Position numbers and translations under genes: made by a program. DNA of 64,000 nucleotides from positions 1,152,542-1,216,541 of the forward strand of contig CM012953.1 in NCBI GenBank assembly GCA_000181795.3. Reading direction: 5' to 3'. The notes beneath the pieces are model-generated. The model saw only the letters and a list, made by a program, of their open reading frames with translations, was not told where the DNA came from and did no database searches. This document shows, one piece after another, positions 1-11,781 of the stretch. The stretch is from Trichinella spiralis. Lineage: Eukaryota > Nematoda > Enoplea > Trichinellida > Trichinellidae. The first letter of the stretch is position 1; every line of letters begins with the position of its first letter.

Positions 1-778
1 CTAATTGCACGTAGGTTGAATTAAATTTGATAAATTAATCATACTGAACTCATGAAATTGATGAAATCTCATCAATTTCATGTCATACGTTCGTCACAAG
101 ATGTTTCAAACAAATTTTATGTGAAAATCACATTTTTCTAATCAACAACACTTGTTGATCAGTTGACAATTATTTAAAATTTCATTATATTTCTTACAAA
201 AATCTGCATAAAAAACATGTCTCTTGCACTGCTTTACTTTATGAAAATCTGTACAGCATTGAATATTGAACATTATTGTTCAGTATTATAATACACATTA
301 CCAATATATGGATAATACGTGAAAAGTAATACAATTTTTATTTATTATACTTGTATGTTTAAATTTCATCGTTATTTAAAGTTTTAAATTCTTCTAAATT
401 TGTGCTTAAAGTTTTATAACAATTGCGTTTTAATTTAATTCATTTACAAATATCAGAAAATTATTCCAAGACTGTTCAGTTTCAAAAATCTTTCAACACC
501 CTTAAAATTCGTGTAGCAAGAGATGAGTAAAACATAGTCCTGTAGTTACGTCGAAACTGCAGATCAGTTATTAATAATCAGTTAATCATACGTTTTTTGC
601 ATACTTATTTATATTTTTTATATTTCAGAATTATATTACAAATAAATGAACAATTGTATAAAAGATGAATTTGCATTAGTAGAAAATAACATATTAATAA
701 ATTATATTTAAATTCAGTCGTGTTTTATATATTTTTTCTTGATATATTTTTCATAAATGTAATATGAACCTTTTCAGA

Positions 779-796
779 TACTGTATCATTACAGTA
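779..796. promoter_or_regulatory. Inverted repeat upstream of TFIIB
   Basis: TACTGTATCATTACAGTA is a perfect 7-base inverted repeat (TACTGTA / TACAGTA) with a 4-base spacer. It ends 74 bases before the TFIIB start codon. The same half-sites with a 5-base spacer recur at 11527-11545 upstream of DCAF13. A regulatory role is inferred from position and recurrence only. Confidence 0.4.
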
Positions 797-802
797 TTCT
801 AT

Positions 803-840
803 AGTAAGCTAGTGAGCCGTTGGTTTATAGCCAGCTTACT
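803..840 (+). promoter_or_regulatory. Hairpin-forming sequence before TFIIB start
   Basis: AGTAAGCT at 803-810 pairs exactly with AGCTTACT at 833-840 across a 22-base loop. It lies 30 bases before the TFIIB start codon, so it would fall in the 5' leader or promoter. Function is unknown and it may be chance. Confidence 0.3.
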
Positions 841-870
841 AAATTCTGGTTATATACTTATTGCTTAAAA

Positions 871-2466
871 ATGTCGAACGTCTCGTGCCCAGCTCATCCA
901 GATGCTGAATTAATTGAAGATCATAGAGCCGGTGACATGATTTGTATGGAGTGTGGTTTAGTAGTTGGCGATCGGTATTAACTTATTTTGGACGAAATTT
1001 TTGAACATTTTCCATTGTGATAAAAATATTGTTCATTTAAATAAATATTATATAGTTTTTATTTCAAGTGTAGTTTTTTAGATTTTATTTGAATTTAATA
1101 TAGAATAAAGATGAGTAAATGAAGAAACAATTAGGTAAAATCTAGTGAATAAAATCATAGAAGCATAAAATTGCTGAGAAGAGTTTTTTTAAAGTGAACG
1201 CAATATGGTAAGATAATGTAAAATATATTGGTACAATAGCGTAGCATCTGTTTTGCTTTTTTATGATGAAACTTTTAGAATTGTGGATGTTAGCAGTGAA
1301 TGGCGATCATTTAGCAGTGATTCTAATTCTAAAGATCCGAGTCGTGTCGGATCACCGGAAAATAATCTCATGTCCGGTGGTGGTTTGGCGACTAGCATTG
1401 CTGGAGGAGGAAGTGATGAAAGCAGATCTTTGTCGAATCTGCAAAAACGACAGGCAGTATGATCATTTTTATTAAAATTTTATATATAATTAAAATTTGT
1501 GTTTTGTAATGTTTGTTTTTAAGTCAAATAATCAAGATCGCGCATTGATTCACGCCTTTGGAGTCATTCGAGAAATGGCCGATCGTATTCATCTGACAAA
1601 ATCCATTCAAGTACAATTCGCTAGTTTATATGATGTTTTTTGTTTAACAATAATTTATTTTTAGGATCAAGCGAATTTGCTTTTCAAACAAGTACAAGAA
1701 ACAAAAGCATTGAAAGGGAAGAACAACGATGCCGTAGCATCCGCTTGTCTTTACATTGCTTGTAGAAAAGATGGTGTTCCGAGAACTTTCAAAGGTTCAT
1801 TATGAAATTTAAATGTTTAAAGGAATAATTTTGTCCATTTTAGAAATATGTGCTGTGTCTAAGCTTAGCAAGAAGGAGGTTGGTCGTTGTTTTAAGTTGA
1901 TATTGCGTGCTTTGGAAACGAACTTAAATTTAATAACAACATCAGACTTTATGGTATGCGTTTCAAATTGTTAGTTTTGCAGCATTTTCTTTATTCTGCG
2001 TTTGTAGTCTCGTTTCTGTGGTAATCTAAATTTGCCTCAGTACGTACAGACGGCAGCGACTCACATCGCACGTGCAGCCGTGGAAAACGATTTAGTTTCT
2101 GGGTATATTTTTTTAAAATTCACATGATGTTTCTTTGTGTACTTGTTTTTTTTTCAAAATCACTAATTTCGTGATGATGAAATTTAGCCGCAGTCCAGTT
2201 TCAATTGCAGCAGCGGCCATTTATATGGCCAGTCAAGCATCTTTGGAAAAACGGTGTGCGAAAGGTAAATTTCTTTATATTTTCTAAAGCTTGCTTTATT
2301 AAATTGAAAAAAGTTTTTTTAATTTTTTTCAGATATTGGTGATGTAGCAGGCGTTGCTGAGGTGACCATACGTCAGTCGTACAAGTTGATGCTGGGCTCT
2401 GCGGCGAAGTTGTTCCCTGCGGATTTCAAATTTACTACACCAATTTCTGAATTGCCACCCGCTTAA
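871..2466 (+). CDS. GTF2B: Transcription initiation factor IIB (TFIIB)
   Basis: TFIIB bridges TBP on the promoter and RNA polymerase II and helps set the start site; it acts in the nucleus. Eight exons join in frame: 871-974, 1279-1456, 1524-1610, 1665-1794, 1844-1953, 2008-2102, 2188-2264, 2333-2466. They give 304 residues, close to the family's usual ~316. The N-terminal zinc ribbon is visible as C6, H9, C25 and C28, followed by GLVVGDR. The reader/linker segment has SEWRSF and KDPSRVG. Two cyclin-like repeats follow, with [14 protein letters not shown] in the first and [14 protein letters not shown] in the second, and [13 protein letters not shown] near the end. The start fits the family N-terminus. 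An AATAAA lies at 2665-2670. Identification is by clear similarity along the whole length. Confidence 0.97.
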
Positions 2467-4403
2467 ATGGAAAAATTGAAACAAATATTTTATTGCAAGA
2501 AAATATTATTTCTTCAAGCAAATTTTTTTGAATTTTTTTTATAGATTTTTAAGGAAATCTTAGTCAAAGAATAGAATCTACGTCGTAATTGAAATTTGCA
2601 AAGTGAGTGTTGTATTGCAGTTGGAAAAATGCATGGAAAGTTTTTGATTTTGTAGTTGTTTTTGAATAAATTTTATTTTCCTTTTTGTTTTGCATATGAA
2701 ATTCCAAAAATTAATTCAGCTGGATGGAGAAGACTGATTCACGACAACCAACCCATTGATAATTATAATTTAATTTATTTATGGAAAGTTGAAATCTTTA
2801 CTGCACAATAACGAGTAGAATGTACAGTAAAGAAAACAAATAATTTCAGTTTTCTGTCAAGTATTTCGTTTAATAAGATAAAATAAGTTGTGAAAATTTC
2901 AATAATTTCATAAATATTCAATGAAAAAAACGACAACAAATAAATTACTTGGTTAATAATAAGTCGTACTTGATTTTCGTTTTAGTGAAATGTTTTTTGA
3001 ATATATTTGAAAATTTAGGTTGATGAAGAAAATTTTACGAAAAGATGTTCAATTTGCATAAATGCAGGTGCTGTTGATGAATGGAAAATTTGTGTAAAAA
3101 TGTCACCGAGTGATCTATCAATGTTGGAACGGAATTTGATGGTAAACAGAATTTGTCGTCCGACATACGTTATGTGTTGGTTATCTGATGATGGCAGTGT
3201 TCAAAAATATTGTCGGTTGAAAACTTTTGAAAGATATACAATATATATATATGTATCTATGTATGTAAGAACAATTGGTGAGATAAAAGTTTGAGTTGTT
3301 TCTGAACCGAAAACCAACTCTAACCTTTATTCACACCGACGGTTCAAACGGCAAAATTCGATTTGAATACATTATCAGCGAATTTTTAAATTTCAACTTC
3401 AAGTATTGACAGTGTGAAAGCAAAACCGGCTCGCATTCAGGTTATTGTTCAATGTTTAAAATCAACGCAATCAAAAAAATCCCTCCAGCAATATTCATGG
3501 TTAATTTACCCAAGTATGGACAAGAATACATTAGCAGTTTTTTTTTAATTAATTTTCTCTTCCTCATCATCATATATTTGTACATATATATTGGTTAATT
3601 TCGTTGATTTTGGTATATTTTCAAAAATCTACTAGGCACGTTACAAACCAAAGTTTGGAACGCGCCCTTTTTTGTTTATCAGCTCGCGGCTACAGTTCAT
3701 CGATGAATAATCGATTTTTACAGCTCGTAAAATGTGCTGGGCTTGTCGAGCTTGATGATTCGACGTAAAGCATCGATGACGTTGTTCACGTTCCACGTGA
3801 ACAATTACATTTTTCATTTTATAACACACGTTATTTAAAGATTACTTTGAATGAACTTGCTTGACTTTTTATTTGAACTTATTACTGTATAATTGTTATT
3901 TTTTTTCCTTCCTTGTTATTGTTGTTATTATTGTTATTGTTGTCGTGGGTTGGAAAATTTTCAGGTCGCCAGATGTGCACTTTTGGTGTCGTATCGGCTG
4001 CCCATCTCCGCCTTTGACCGTTGCGTTGGCAGTACGACCTGCTGAACCATTTTCCCAGACGGTAGCCGGGCAGTGTGGCGCCATCTGGCGGAAACCTGCT
4101 TCTCGTTCCTTGCCGGTTGATTGACTACAGACAAACCGGACGAGTGTTTGCCGGTAAAAATTATTACTTCTTCTTCTTATTATTCTGCTTCTTCTTCTTC
4201 TTCTTATTCTTGTTGTATTCTCACGTCTTCCATCGACTGCAGCTTGTGATCCTCAGTTTCGAGGATAATAAATACCATTATTGTGCATGAAAATCAGTTT
4301 AATCGAGCAAATGTTATGACCAGCACCAGTTCGGATGTGGAATTGAGTTTCCGCTCTTTGGTAAGCTGATCGATCGATCCGTCTTGGACGTTTGCGGCAA
4401 AAG
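2467..4403. other. Region between TFIIB and the PTR gene, with one unexplained open stretch
   Basis: TFIIB's 3' end occupies the first ~220 bases. At 3019-3294 there is an open frame of 91 codons directly after an acceptor-like TTTAG, with codon use that looks protein-like for the first ~65 codons (CSIC, MSPSDLSMLERNLM). It has no ATG at its front, contains a good donor (GTAAAC at 3142), and matches nothing I recognise. It may be an exon of an unresolved small gene. The rest (3300-4400) has CT-rich and GTT-rich runs, and the last part is probably the promoter of the PTR gene. Confidence 0.35.
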
Positions 4404-7400
4404 ATGGAGATGTCATCGTCAGGCGGTGGTGCAACGTGGCGTCGTTGTCGGCCCCGTTTCGACTGTCTGGAAAAATACCTGAACCGCGGCTTCCGGCTCT
4501 ACGCGGCCTGGGTGTGCCAACACCCGTGGCCGTTCATCGTGGTTCCGGTGCTGCTGAGCGTGGTGTTGTCGGCCGGTATCCCGTACCGGCACGTCTTGTA
4601 CAGCGCCTTGTACTTGTACACACCCCAAGATGGTACCTCGAAATACGAGCAGCGGGTTTTCGAGCAGACCTGGCCCCAGACCAATACTACCTTCCAGCCG
4701 AGCAGATCCGTGATCGACTTGCGCCAGTGTCAAGTGATCGTCTCGGCCAGGGATCATGGAAATGTCCTCAGGCCGGCACTGAGCAAAGCTGTACTCAGGC
4801 TGAACGACTTCATCGTCAACGACATTGTGGTGAGTTGTCAACTTTTTTCCTCTATATAATTCAATATCCGAAGAAATATTCATTCTTCCACTGGTATCTA
4901 GTGCATCTAGAGTGGGGGATAGGCGTGTAAAAAAGTAGAAACAATAATCTCTTTGAACTTTTCATTCAAATCAATTGTAATTTTTTGGGATAATTCTCCT
5001 TTTGAACTTGTCAATTTTTGTCGATTTCTTTTCAATTTTCATCAAATTATTAATTTACAAAAATTTTGTGGCCGACTGATAATTTTAATATTTAAATATT
5101 TCAATTTGTATTTTACATTTCGACGAACATTTCTCGTTTCCTTGCACAATACACAAAACGGGTCCATTCATTTGAACATGATTAACTGAAGCGTGAATAA
5201 AAACAGCTTGAATTGGACGAATTGTTGTTTATTTCCTATTTTTTTTTCGTCGTCGTCGTCGTTGTAGTGGTGGTGGTTGTGGAAAAATTCAAAAGTCCAG
5301 TCTGCGGTATATCAAATTTTTTGCCATTTCAATTCAGACGGTAAAATTATTCGACAACTAAATTACCGGTTGAATTTGGTCTTTGCTTTAATTTTTTCCT
5401 AATTGATTTTCAAGAAAGTTTCATGCTGTAGTTGGTTGGTTGGAAAAATTTTATGAAAAACATCAAAAATATACATATACCCCATCCCATTGATTGATTG
5501 GAAATGTTTTGCATATTTGAAATTTTACAAAAAAAAAATAGGACGAAAATAGAATTGCAATGAATCATTATTTTCTTATTTCTTTCAAACAAATGAATTA
5601 CTGTAATTTTTGTTTTTTTTTTCTTTCTCTTATTTTCTTAATTTAACAATTCAAATCAAAACAGATCACATTTTGACATGCTTGAAAATGAATCAGTCGT
5701 TTGTCAAATTTATTTACAATATTACCAACTTGTCAAGCGATCGTTTATTTGCTTCGTTTGAAAGTTGTTTTCTTGTCACGGTTGTTGCTAATGCTAATGA
5801 CCATTTTGCACATCCATCCACATGTGGATGCATTTCAAAATTTTCCCCTCCTCCGCTGACTTCTCTTCTTTTTCGTACAATCAATTCACAAAAGTGGACA
5901 ACTTTTTTTTTCTTCTTCCAATATATATTTTATATATTCAAATATTTTATATTAAAATGTGTCAAAGAGTATCTGGGTCGCATTTTGCACACCAATAGCT
6001 GAAAATGTTGCACTAGTGCACTTTTGACACTGAAACTCATTCTCCATTTCCGTTTGACACTAATACTTTATCGAAGAAAATGCCATCAAATAATAATAGT
6101 TTTGTTTTGAATAAAATTGAATTAAAAATATATATAATAAAATGATATATTACATCATATAATAAATATACTTTATTATTTTTTTTAAAGGTTGATCTTA
6201 GATCTGATAATTTTCTTTTGCTTTTTCCTGTTTTATTAAAATGAACAGAGGTTGTTGCTATTCTGTTTGTTGTCAGTCATCTTTTTCTTCTTCTCTGGTT
6301 GTAAATTTCATTCTAATTCGGTTAATGGACAATAGAGAGAGGCAGGCAGGGGGAGGGGTACTTGACAATTTTCATTTGAACAGAAAAATTTTCCCAATTT
6401 CCCCCGATTGTAATTTTCCTGAAATTGCACAAAACGGACGATTATTATTCAAAGTGTTAACGTGTAATTTATTACATTGAAGAACAAAATATTAAAAATA
6501 TATTCTTCTTTCAAATCAGATCAATAGAACAGGTTCCTCCAATCCAACAATTAATTTCAAATTTAATCATTTTCTTCTAAGGATAATTTTTATTTTTCCA
6601 ATATTATTTGTTAAATTTGGTTGAAAATTGACTGATTAATTAATTAGTACATACAAACAAACAAGTAAAGTCTTTTTCATCTTCTAAGATTGAAAATGAT
6701 GGTATTACATATGGGTACAAAGATTTGTGCTTGAATACGAACAATTTTTGTTACACCAATCCACAAGTGGCCATAATTAGTCAAATGTTCGCCGAACCGA
6801 ATCCGTACGGCAATTTGAGCTATCCGACAGCCACATTTGCCAACAGTCGTATATATTTGGGTTTGACATTGGGCGGCGTCGAATTGGATCCTATCAGTGG
6901 TCAAATTGAACAAGCCAAAGCTTGGTTTTTGATTTATCAGCTTCGTTTTGACGGTGAATTCGACAATTGGCTCAGTTCCAAGTGGGAATTGGAATTCGAA
7001 CGTGCACTGCTCCATTACAAGGACGAGATGTTGCAGTTGACCGTATTCCATTCGCAGACGTTGGATTTGGAATTGTCGAAAAATAGCGACTACATGATGC
7101 CGAAAATGTCGTTGATGTTCATGTCGTTGATTATATTCGCCACGTTGTGCGCGGTAACGTTCATCTGGGACCAGGACGGTCTACCGTGGGTCGACTGGAC
7201 CCGAAGTACGCCGCTTCTCGCTTTTGCCGGTATTGTCGGAGCTGGCATGGGTGTGGCCAGTTCTATCGGCTTGCTCAGCATTTTGGGAGTTTCTTTTTGC
7301 GAAGTGATCGGTGTTATGCCCTTTTTGGTTATATGTAAGTTTTCGGAATTTAGAATTGAAAATTTTTTACCAATCATTATTCTTGTTACATGCAATTCAC

Positions 7401-9417
7401 GTCGTTCACATTTTTTCACACAGCTGTCAGATTGGACAACACATTTTTGATGACGTCGTCGTTGTTTCATACTAAACGATCGGCACCGGTTGCCGAGAGA
7501 ATTTCCGAAGCGATGGGCGATGCGGCCGTCTCCATCACCATCACCGTACTGACCGATGTGCTCAGTTTCGGCGTCGGATATTTCACCAGCTTCCCGGCCG
7601 TGCAGCTTTTCTGCACGTATACTTGCGTGGCGATGATCGTCACGTTCATCTACCAGCTGACATTTTTGCTCGGCTTGCTCGTACTGCATGCTCGCAACGA
7701 AGCTCGAGCCAAGCACTGCTTGATGCCCGTGATCAAAACCTACACCGTCAAAGAGACGAAAAGTAGAAATATACTGGTGCGGTTGTTTTGCACCGGATCG
7801 TCGAGCAGCAACGTCAAAGAATCCTGTTCGACGACAGCCACGAACTGCGACAACGGTTACATTCACAGGCTCAGTGCCGAGAAGCCAACTGGGGTCGGGG
7901 TCGGCGTTGAATGGGACCATTGTCACGGGCCGGTGGCCGAGTTCAAAGCCAACGCCCAAGAAGGCACTTGGATCAGTCGAGGTTTCCGCAACTATTTCGC
8001 CCCGTTCCTGATGAAACCGTGGACCAAAGCCGGCATTGTTCTACTCTATTTGATCTATTTGGGCACGTCGATTTACGGCTGCATCGGTTTGAAAGAAGGT
8101 CTCGAACCGGTCAACTTGCTGGTCAGCGATTCGTACGCCATCAATTTCTACCGCGATTTGGAACGCTACTTTTGGCACATCGGAGTCCAAGTCCAGGCCA
8201 GTTTCAACAGGCCGGGCAATTTGAGCGATCCGTCGAATCGGCTCCAAATTTACAACATCGTCCAAGAGTTCGCCAACAGCCCGCACGGTATGGGCGAAGA
8301 GGGATTGGAATTTTGGCTTTACGAATTTCAACAATTTTTGCCCAAATACAACGGCCTTCATGTGGACGATTTGGACGAGAGGCGATTTTATGAAAATTTG
8401 GAAGCATTTTTGCAATTTACCGAAAATCGACGATTTGCCAACGACGTTCTTCTCGACTACGACTACGACTACGACGAAGAATCTCCACCGTCACCATCGG
8501 TGGACAATGTCCAATTGCAAAGCTTGAATCGGTCGTCGCGCTCGACCATTCTTAACCCGGATGTGAAGAAGACGACCACGAGGAGGAGGAGAAGGAGGAG
8601 GAGGATCGTCGGCGTCAAGGCGTTTCGACTGATGATCGGCATCAAGAAGTTCGCCACCGCCCTCGACCAGACCGAAACTACCACCATGTTCCGCCAGTTG
8701 GCCGAAAAACATTCCAACTACAACATTACCACTTTCCATTACATTTGGCCGTTCGTCGACCAGTACATCGAAGTGTTGCCCAACGTGCTGCAAGAAGTCT
8801 ACTCAGGAATGGCTTGCATGGTTCTGATCGCGCTGCTGTTGATCCCCCAGCCGCTCTGCTCAGTTTGGGTGACGCTGATGATCGCCTCGATCGACATCGG
8901 CGTCGTCGGCTACATGACACTGTGGAATTTGTCCATGGATTGCGTGTCGATGATCACGTTGATCATGTCGATCGGCTTTTCGGTCGACTTTTCCGCCCAC
9001 ATCGCCTACGCGTACACGGTCAGCCAGGACAACGCCCCGTTGGATCGGATTCGCTTCGCACTCGGCAGTCTAGCCTGGCCAATCATCCAAGGTGGTCTGG
9101 CGACCATACTCGGCGTGCTCGTACTGTCCGACGTCAATTCGTACATGGTCAAGGCGTTCTTCAAAACTGTACTCTTGGTCATCCTGATCGGCGTCGTCCA
9201 CGGCATCGTCTTCTTGCCGGTCTTGCTCAGCATAACCGATTTCAAAATTTGGCGCACTCTGATAACGCCGAAAGTGTCCACCGACCACCACCACCACCAC
9301 CACGACCATACGACCAACAAACGACACTCGAATCCCGGGCTCGAATTGCCCCAAGAGTCGGCGTTGCCGAAGACGAGCAGCAAAAATTGCTCCATATTCA
9401 CCGTCACTGAACGATGA
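4404..9417 (+). CDS. Patched-related (PTR) RND-type membrane protein
   Basis: Member of the patched/patched-related family, which nematodes expanded; such proteins are thought to move sterols or other lipids across membranes and act in cuticle growth and signalling. Three exons (4404-4829, 6689-7334, 7424-9417) give 1021 residues. TM1 is near 44-62. A sterol-sensing-type cluster begins near 283, with the conserved TM4 aspartate D402 in TVLTDVLSF. TM7 is near 558-578, and the second cluster begins near 820 with D879 in GFSVDFSAHI. These two aspartates match the proton-relay positions of RND transporters. The long loop before the second cluster holds an odd acidic run (DYDYDYDEE, ~702) and eight arginines (744-751). 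The C-terminal tail has six histidines (979-984). I chose the ATG at 4404; an in-frame TTG lies 12 bases upstream. The exact PTR subfamily is not resolved. Confidence 0.9.
4830..6688 (+). other. Long first intron of the PTR gene
   Basis: A 1.86 kb intron between GTGAGT and CTAAG. It is AT-rich with T-runs. I found no convincing exon or nested gene on either strand; the short open frames here lack protein-like composition. Confidence 0.7.
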
Positions 9418-9659
9418 TGACAAATGTTTTTTCCATTTCAAATCTTATTTCTTTTCAATTTTTGTACAATTCATAATCACTTACATGCCATGTCACACAC
9501 ACACACACATCAACAAACTATTTTTTTCGACAATTATATTAAAAATTTCTCTCTGTTTTGATAAATGAATAATGATTTTCTTATTTTTATTTTTTATAAG
9601 AAAAACATGAAAAAAAACTATAAAGACAATGATGCATCATCACTATCATGCATGCAATT
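9418..9659. other. Overlapping 3' region of PTR and MAK16
   Basis: The two genes converge with 242 bases between stop codons. A (CA)n run lies near 9495-9509. TTTATT near 9585-9590 is a minus-strand AATAAA and fits the MAK16 poly(A) signal, so the 3' ends probably overlap. Confidence 0.5.
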
Positions 9660-11088
9660 TTAATGTACCACATTCCTGGATGTCGAAGGTATTTCTTCTT
9701 CATATTCGACTTCGACACGAGGTTTGCGGATTAAATATTTCACTCGTTTCTTCCGAAGTTTGCCGGTTCGTTTCTTTCTCTTATCCACACGTTGTTCATC
9801 ATCACTGGAATCGGATTCATAAGAAGACGAAGAAACAAGCTTCTCGGCAAAATCCTAAAAATAAAAAAAAACAAATGCAATTTATTTCCAATTTTTCAAA
9901 CTTGAATCTCTCCACTCACTTCCATATCGGATACTTCGCTTTCTTCAAAATCTTCAACGTACTGCACATTCTCTTCCACTTCTTTTCCTTCAGTTGCATT
10001 TTTTTCACCAACCACCTGTCTCTCTTTTTCCAACGTTTCTTCGTTGAAATCATATAAATCACCGTACTGAAACATTCACAATTCGTACAATTGCCATCCT
10101 TACAATATACAACTTGATCATCATTGTAGAGTACTGTGGGTAAAAAAAAATTTTTTTCTCAACTCTCAGTTTGTGATTCAAAAATTCTTTGCACTTCAAT
10201 TAAATGAAAGTGAAGGCAAAAGTAGTTTGTTAGATAAAAAGCTGCGAAAGCTAGAATTCAAATTGAACACAAGTAAAAAATAATATCCGCAAATATATGT
10301 AGTGAAATTATACAGAATAAACAATAAAATTTGATTTTAAACGTAGAATAATGCTGATATAGACTAGTTCAATTTCGGGCAATGAATGTATACAATGAAA
10401 TAAAAACACGTACTGTTCCTTGTTGAAGTCTTTCTAAAAGCTCTCGTTCTATTGCTTTGTCAATCCGGGCAGCAGCTAATGCTTTCGTTTCTCGCCTCAG
10501 TTCACGTTTCTCAATTTTCCTTGAAATTGGAATAATCTTTTTCCTAAAATATAATTCAATTAATATTCAAAATGTTTGATTTAATTAAATATAACTGACT
10601 TGGATTTTAACATCAGTTTTCGCATTCGAACTAAAACTTGTTGATAACGTATCAAACGCTGCTTGCATTTAAAACGGATAAACTTTGGCCAATAGAGCAA
10701 ACGTTCATCAATAACAGCCATGGCATTTTCCAAATTTTGTGGCAATCTAACCTTCTCCCACAAACGTCCTGGAAAATGGCTTCGTTCCACCTCTTTCATG
10801 TATAAATAAATTCTTCCTTAAATGATTCATTACAACAAATAAAATGTTCAACAAATGAATAACAATTACCTTTTTCCTCTCGAACAGTTGCATATTGACT
10901 GTTAGCCATTGGACAAGCTTGTCGTGTACACAAACCTGTTAAATTCCATTCACTCCGACAAAATTTCTGCGTTTTTGTTCTGTAAAATAGTAATTGTAAT
11001 AGGAAATCAAATATGCAAATGCTTACTGAGTTTTATATGAGCAGAATCCATTTGACAACAGTTGCCAAACCACATCATCAGTTTGCAT
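9660..11088 (-). CDS. MAK16: MAK16 ribosome biogenesis protein
   Basis: MAK16 is a nuclear/nucleolar factor needed to build the 60S ribosomal subunit. Six exons on the minus strand (11027-11088, 10870-10979, 10600-10816, 10414-10543, 9920-10066, 9660-9854) join in frame to 286 residues; the family is ~300. The start [11 protein letters not shown], the cysteine-rich [20 protein letters not shown], the RLWEKVRLP and [13 protein letters not shown] blocks, and [17 protein letters not shown] all match the family in order. The C-terminal third is acidic and then basic ([13 protein letters not shown]), as expected for a nucleolar protein. A TTTTTCAG acceptor lies a few bases before the ATG. It is divergent from DCAF13. 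Confidence 0.96.
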
Positions 11089-11781
11089 TTCGACTGAAAA
11101 ATGTGCGTCCAAACTTCTGAAAAAAAAACTACTTTAATATATTTATTCATCATTATCAAGAAATTAATTTTGCATCACTGCTAAATAAAACTATTTTCAT
11201 TTCTAAGATCAAAGTGATGATACACTTAATTATATCCAAATTAAGAAGAGCAATAACAAATGGCACATAAAACGTAGAGATGATTTATTGTAATTTATCT
11301 GAAATAACTGTAGATCAAACAGAATCTAGAATCAAGAACATTCAACTCTGAAAATCAAACATTGTCAAAATCCATTCCAAATTTTTATTTACAGTACATC
11401 TATCAACTAATTGCAGCAAGAATAATAATTCAAGTTTTTTTAATACTACGTTTCTGAAAATATAAAGTGTTGAAACTGTCAAATAAAAAAAGTTACGCTA
11501 AAAGCACAGCACTGCTTTTTTCAGTTTACTGTATCAGTTACAGTAACCAAGTTAGTTGTTGCAAAGCAGTTTAAAAAATATTTCATCATTACAATTATTA
11601 TAGCGTTTTTTAAATTTATAAATGATTGATTAGTTATTTACTTTGAATAAAATTAAAACATGAATTTGCTGTTATTTCTTATTTAGTTCTTTGAAAAATT
11701 GTTTTTCCGCCACAGTATAATTTGTTATATTTTTAAGCATTTTTATCAAGCCAGTAGCTTCATACTGGTGGAATAGTGAAT
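11089..11781. promoter_or_regulatory. Shared upstream region of MAK16 and DCAF13
   Basis: 693 bases separate the two divergent start codons. The region contains an inverted repeat at 11527-11545 (TACTGTATCAGTTACAGTA) also seen upstream of TFIIB. Since both products act in ribosome assembly, a two-way promoter is a reasonable inference, but no TSS is visible. Confidence 0.45.

Larger units (their letters stand above)
1..870. other. AT-rich intergenic region and TFIIB upstream region
   Basis: I see no coding stretch on either strand. The right end is the upstream region of TFIIB. It carries an inverted repeat at 779-796 and a hairpin at 803-840, both listed separately. Confidence 0.6.

Noticed and set aside
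3499-3514. GGTTAATTTACCCAAG resembles the start of nematode spliced leader SL1 (GGTTTAATTACCCAAG)
   Set aside because: The donor would fall inside the leader (CCCAA|GTATGG), no clear Sm site or stem-loop set follows, and there is no tandem copy. Probably chance.
4419-4883. Long minus-strand open frame over PTR exon 1, and similar ones over exon 3
   Set aside because: Shadows of the GC-richer PTR coding sequence; the plus-strand frame matches the patched family across all exons.
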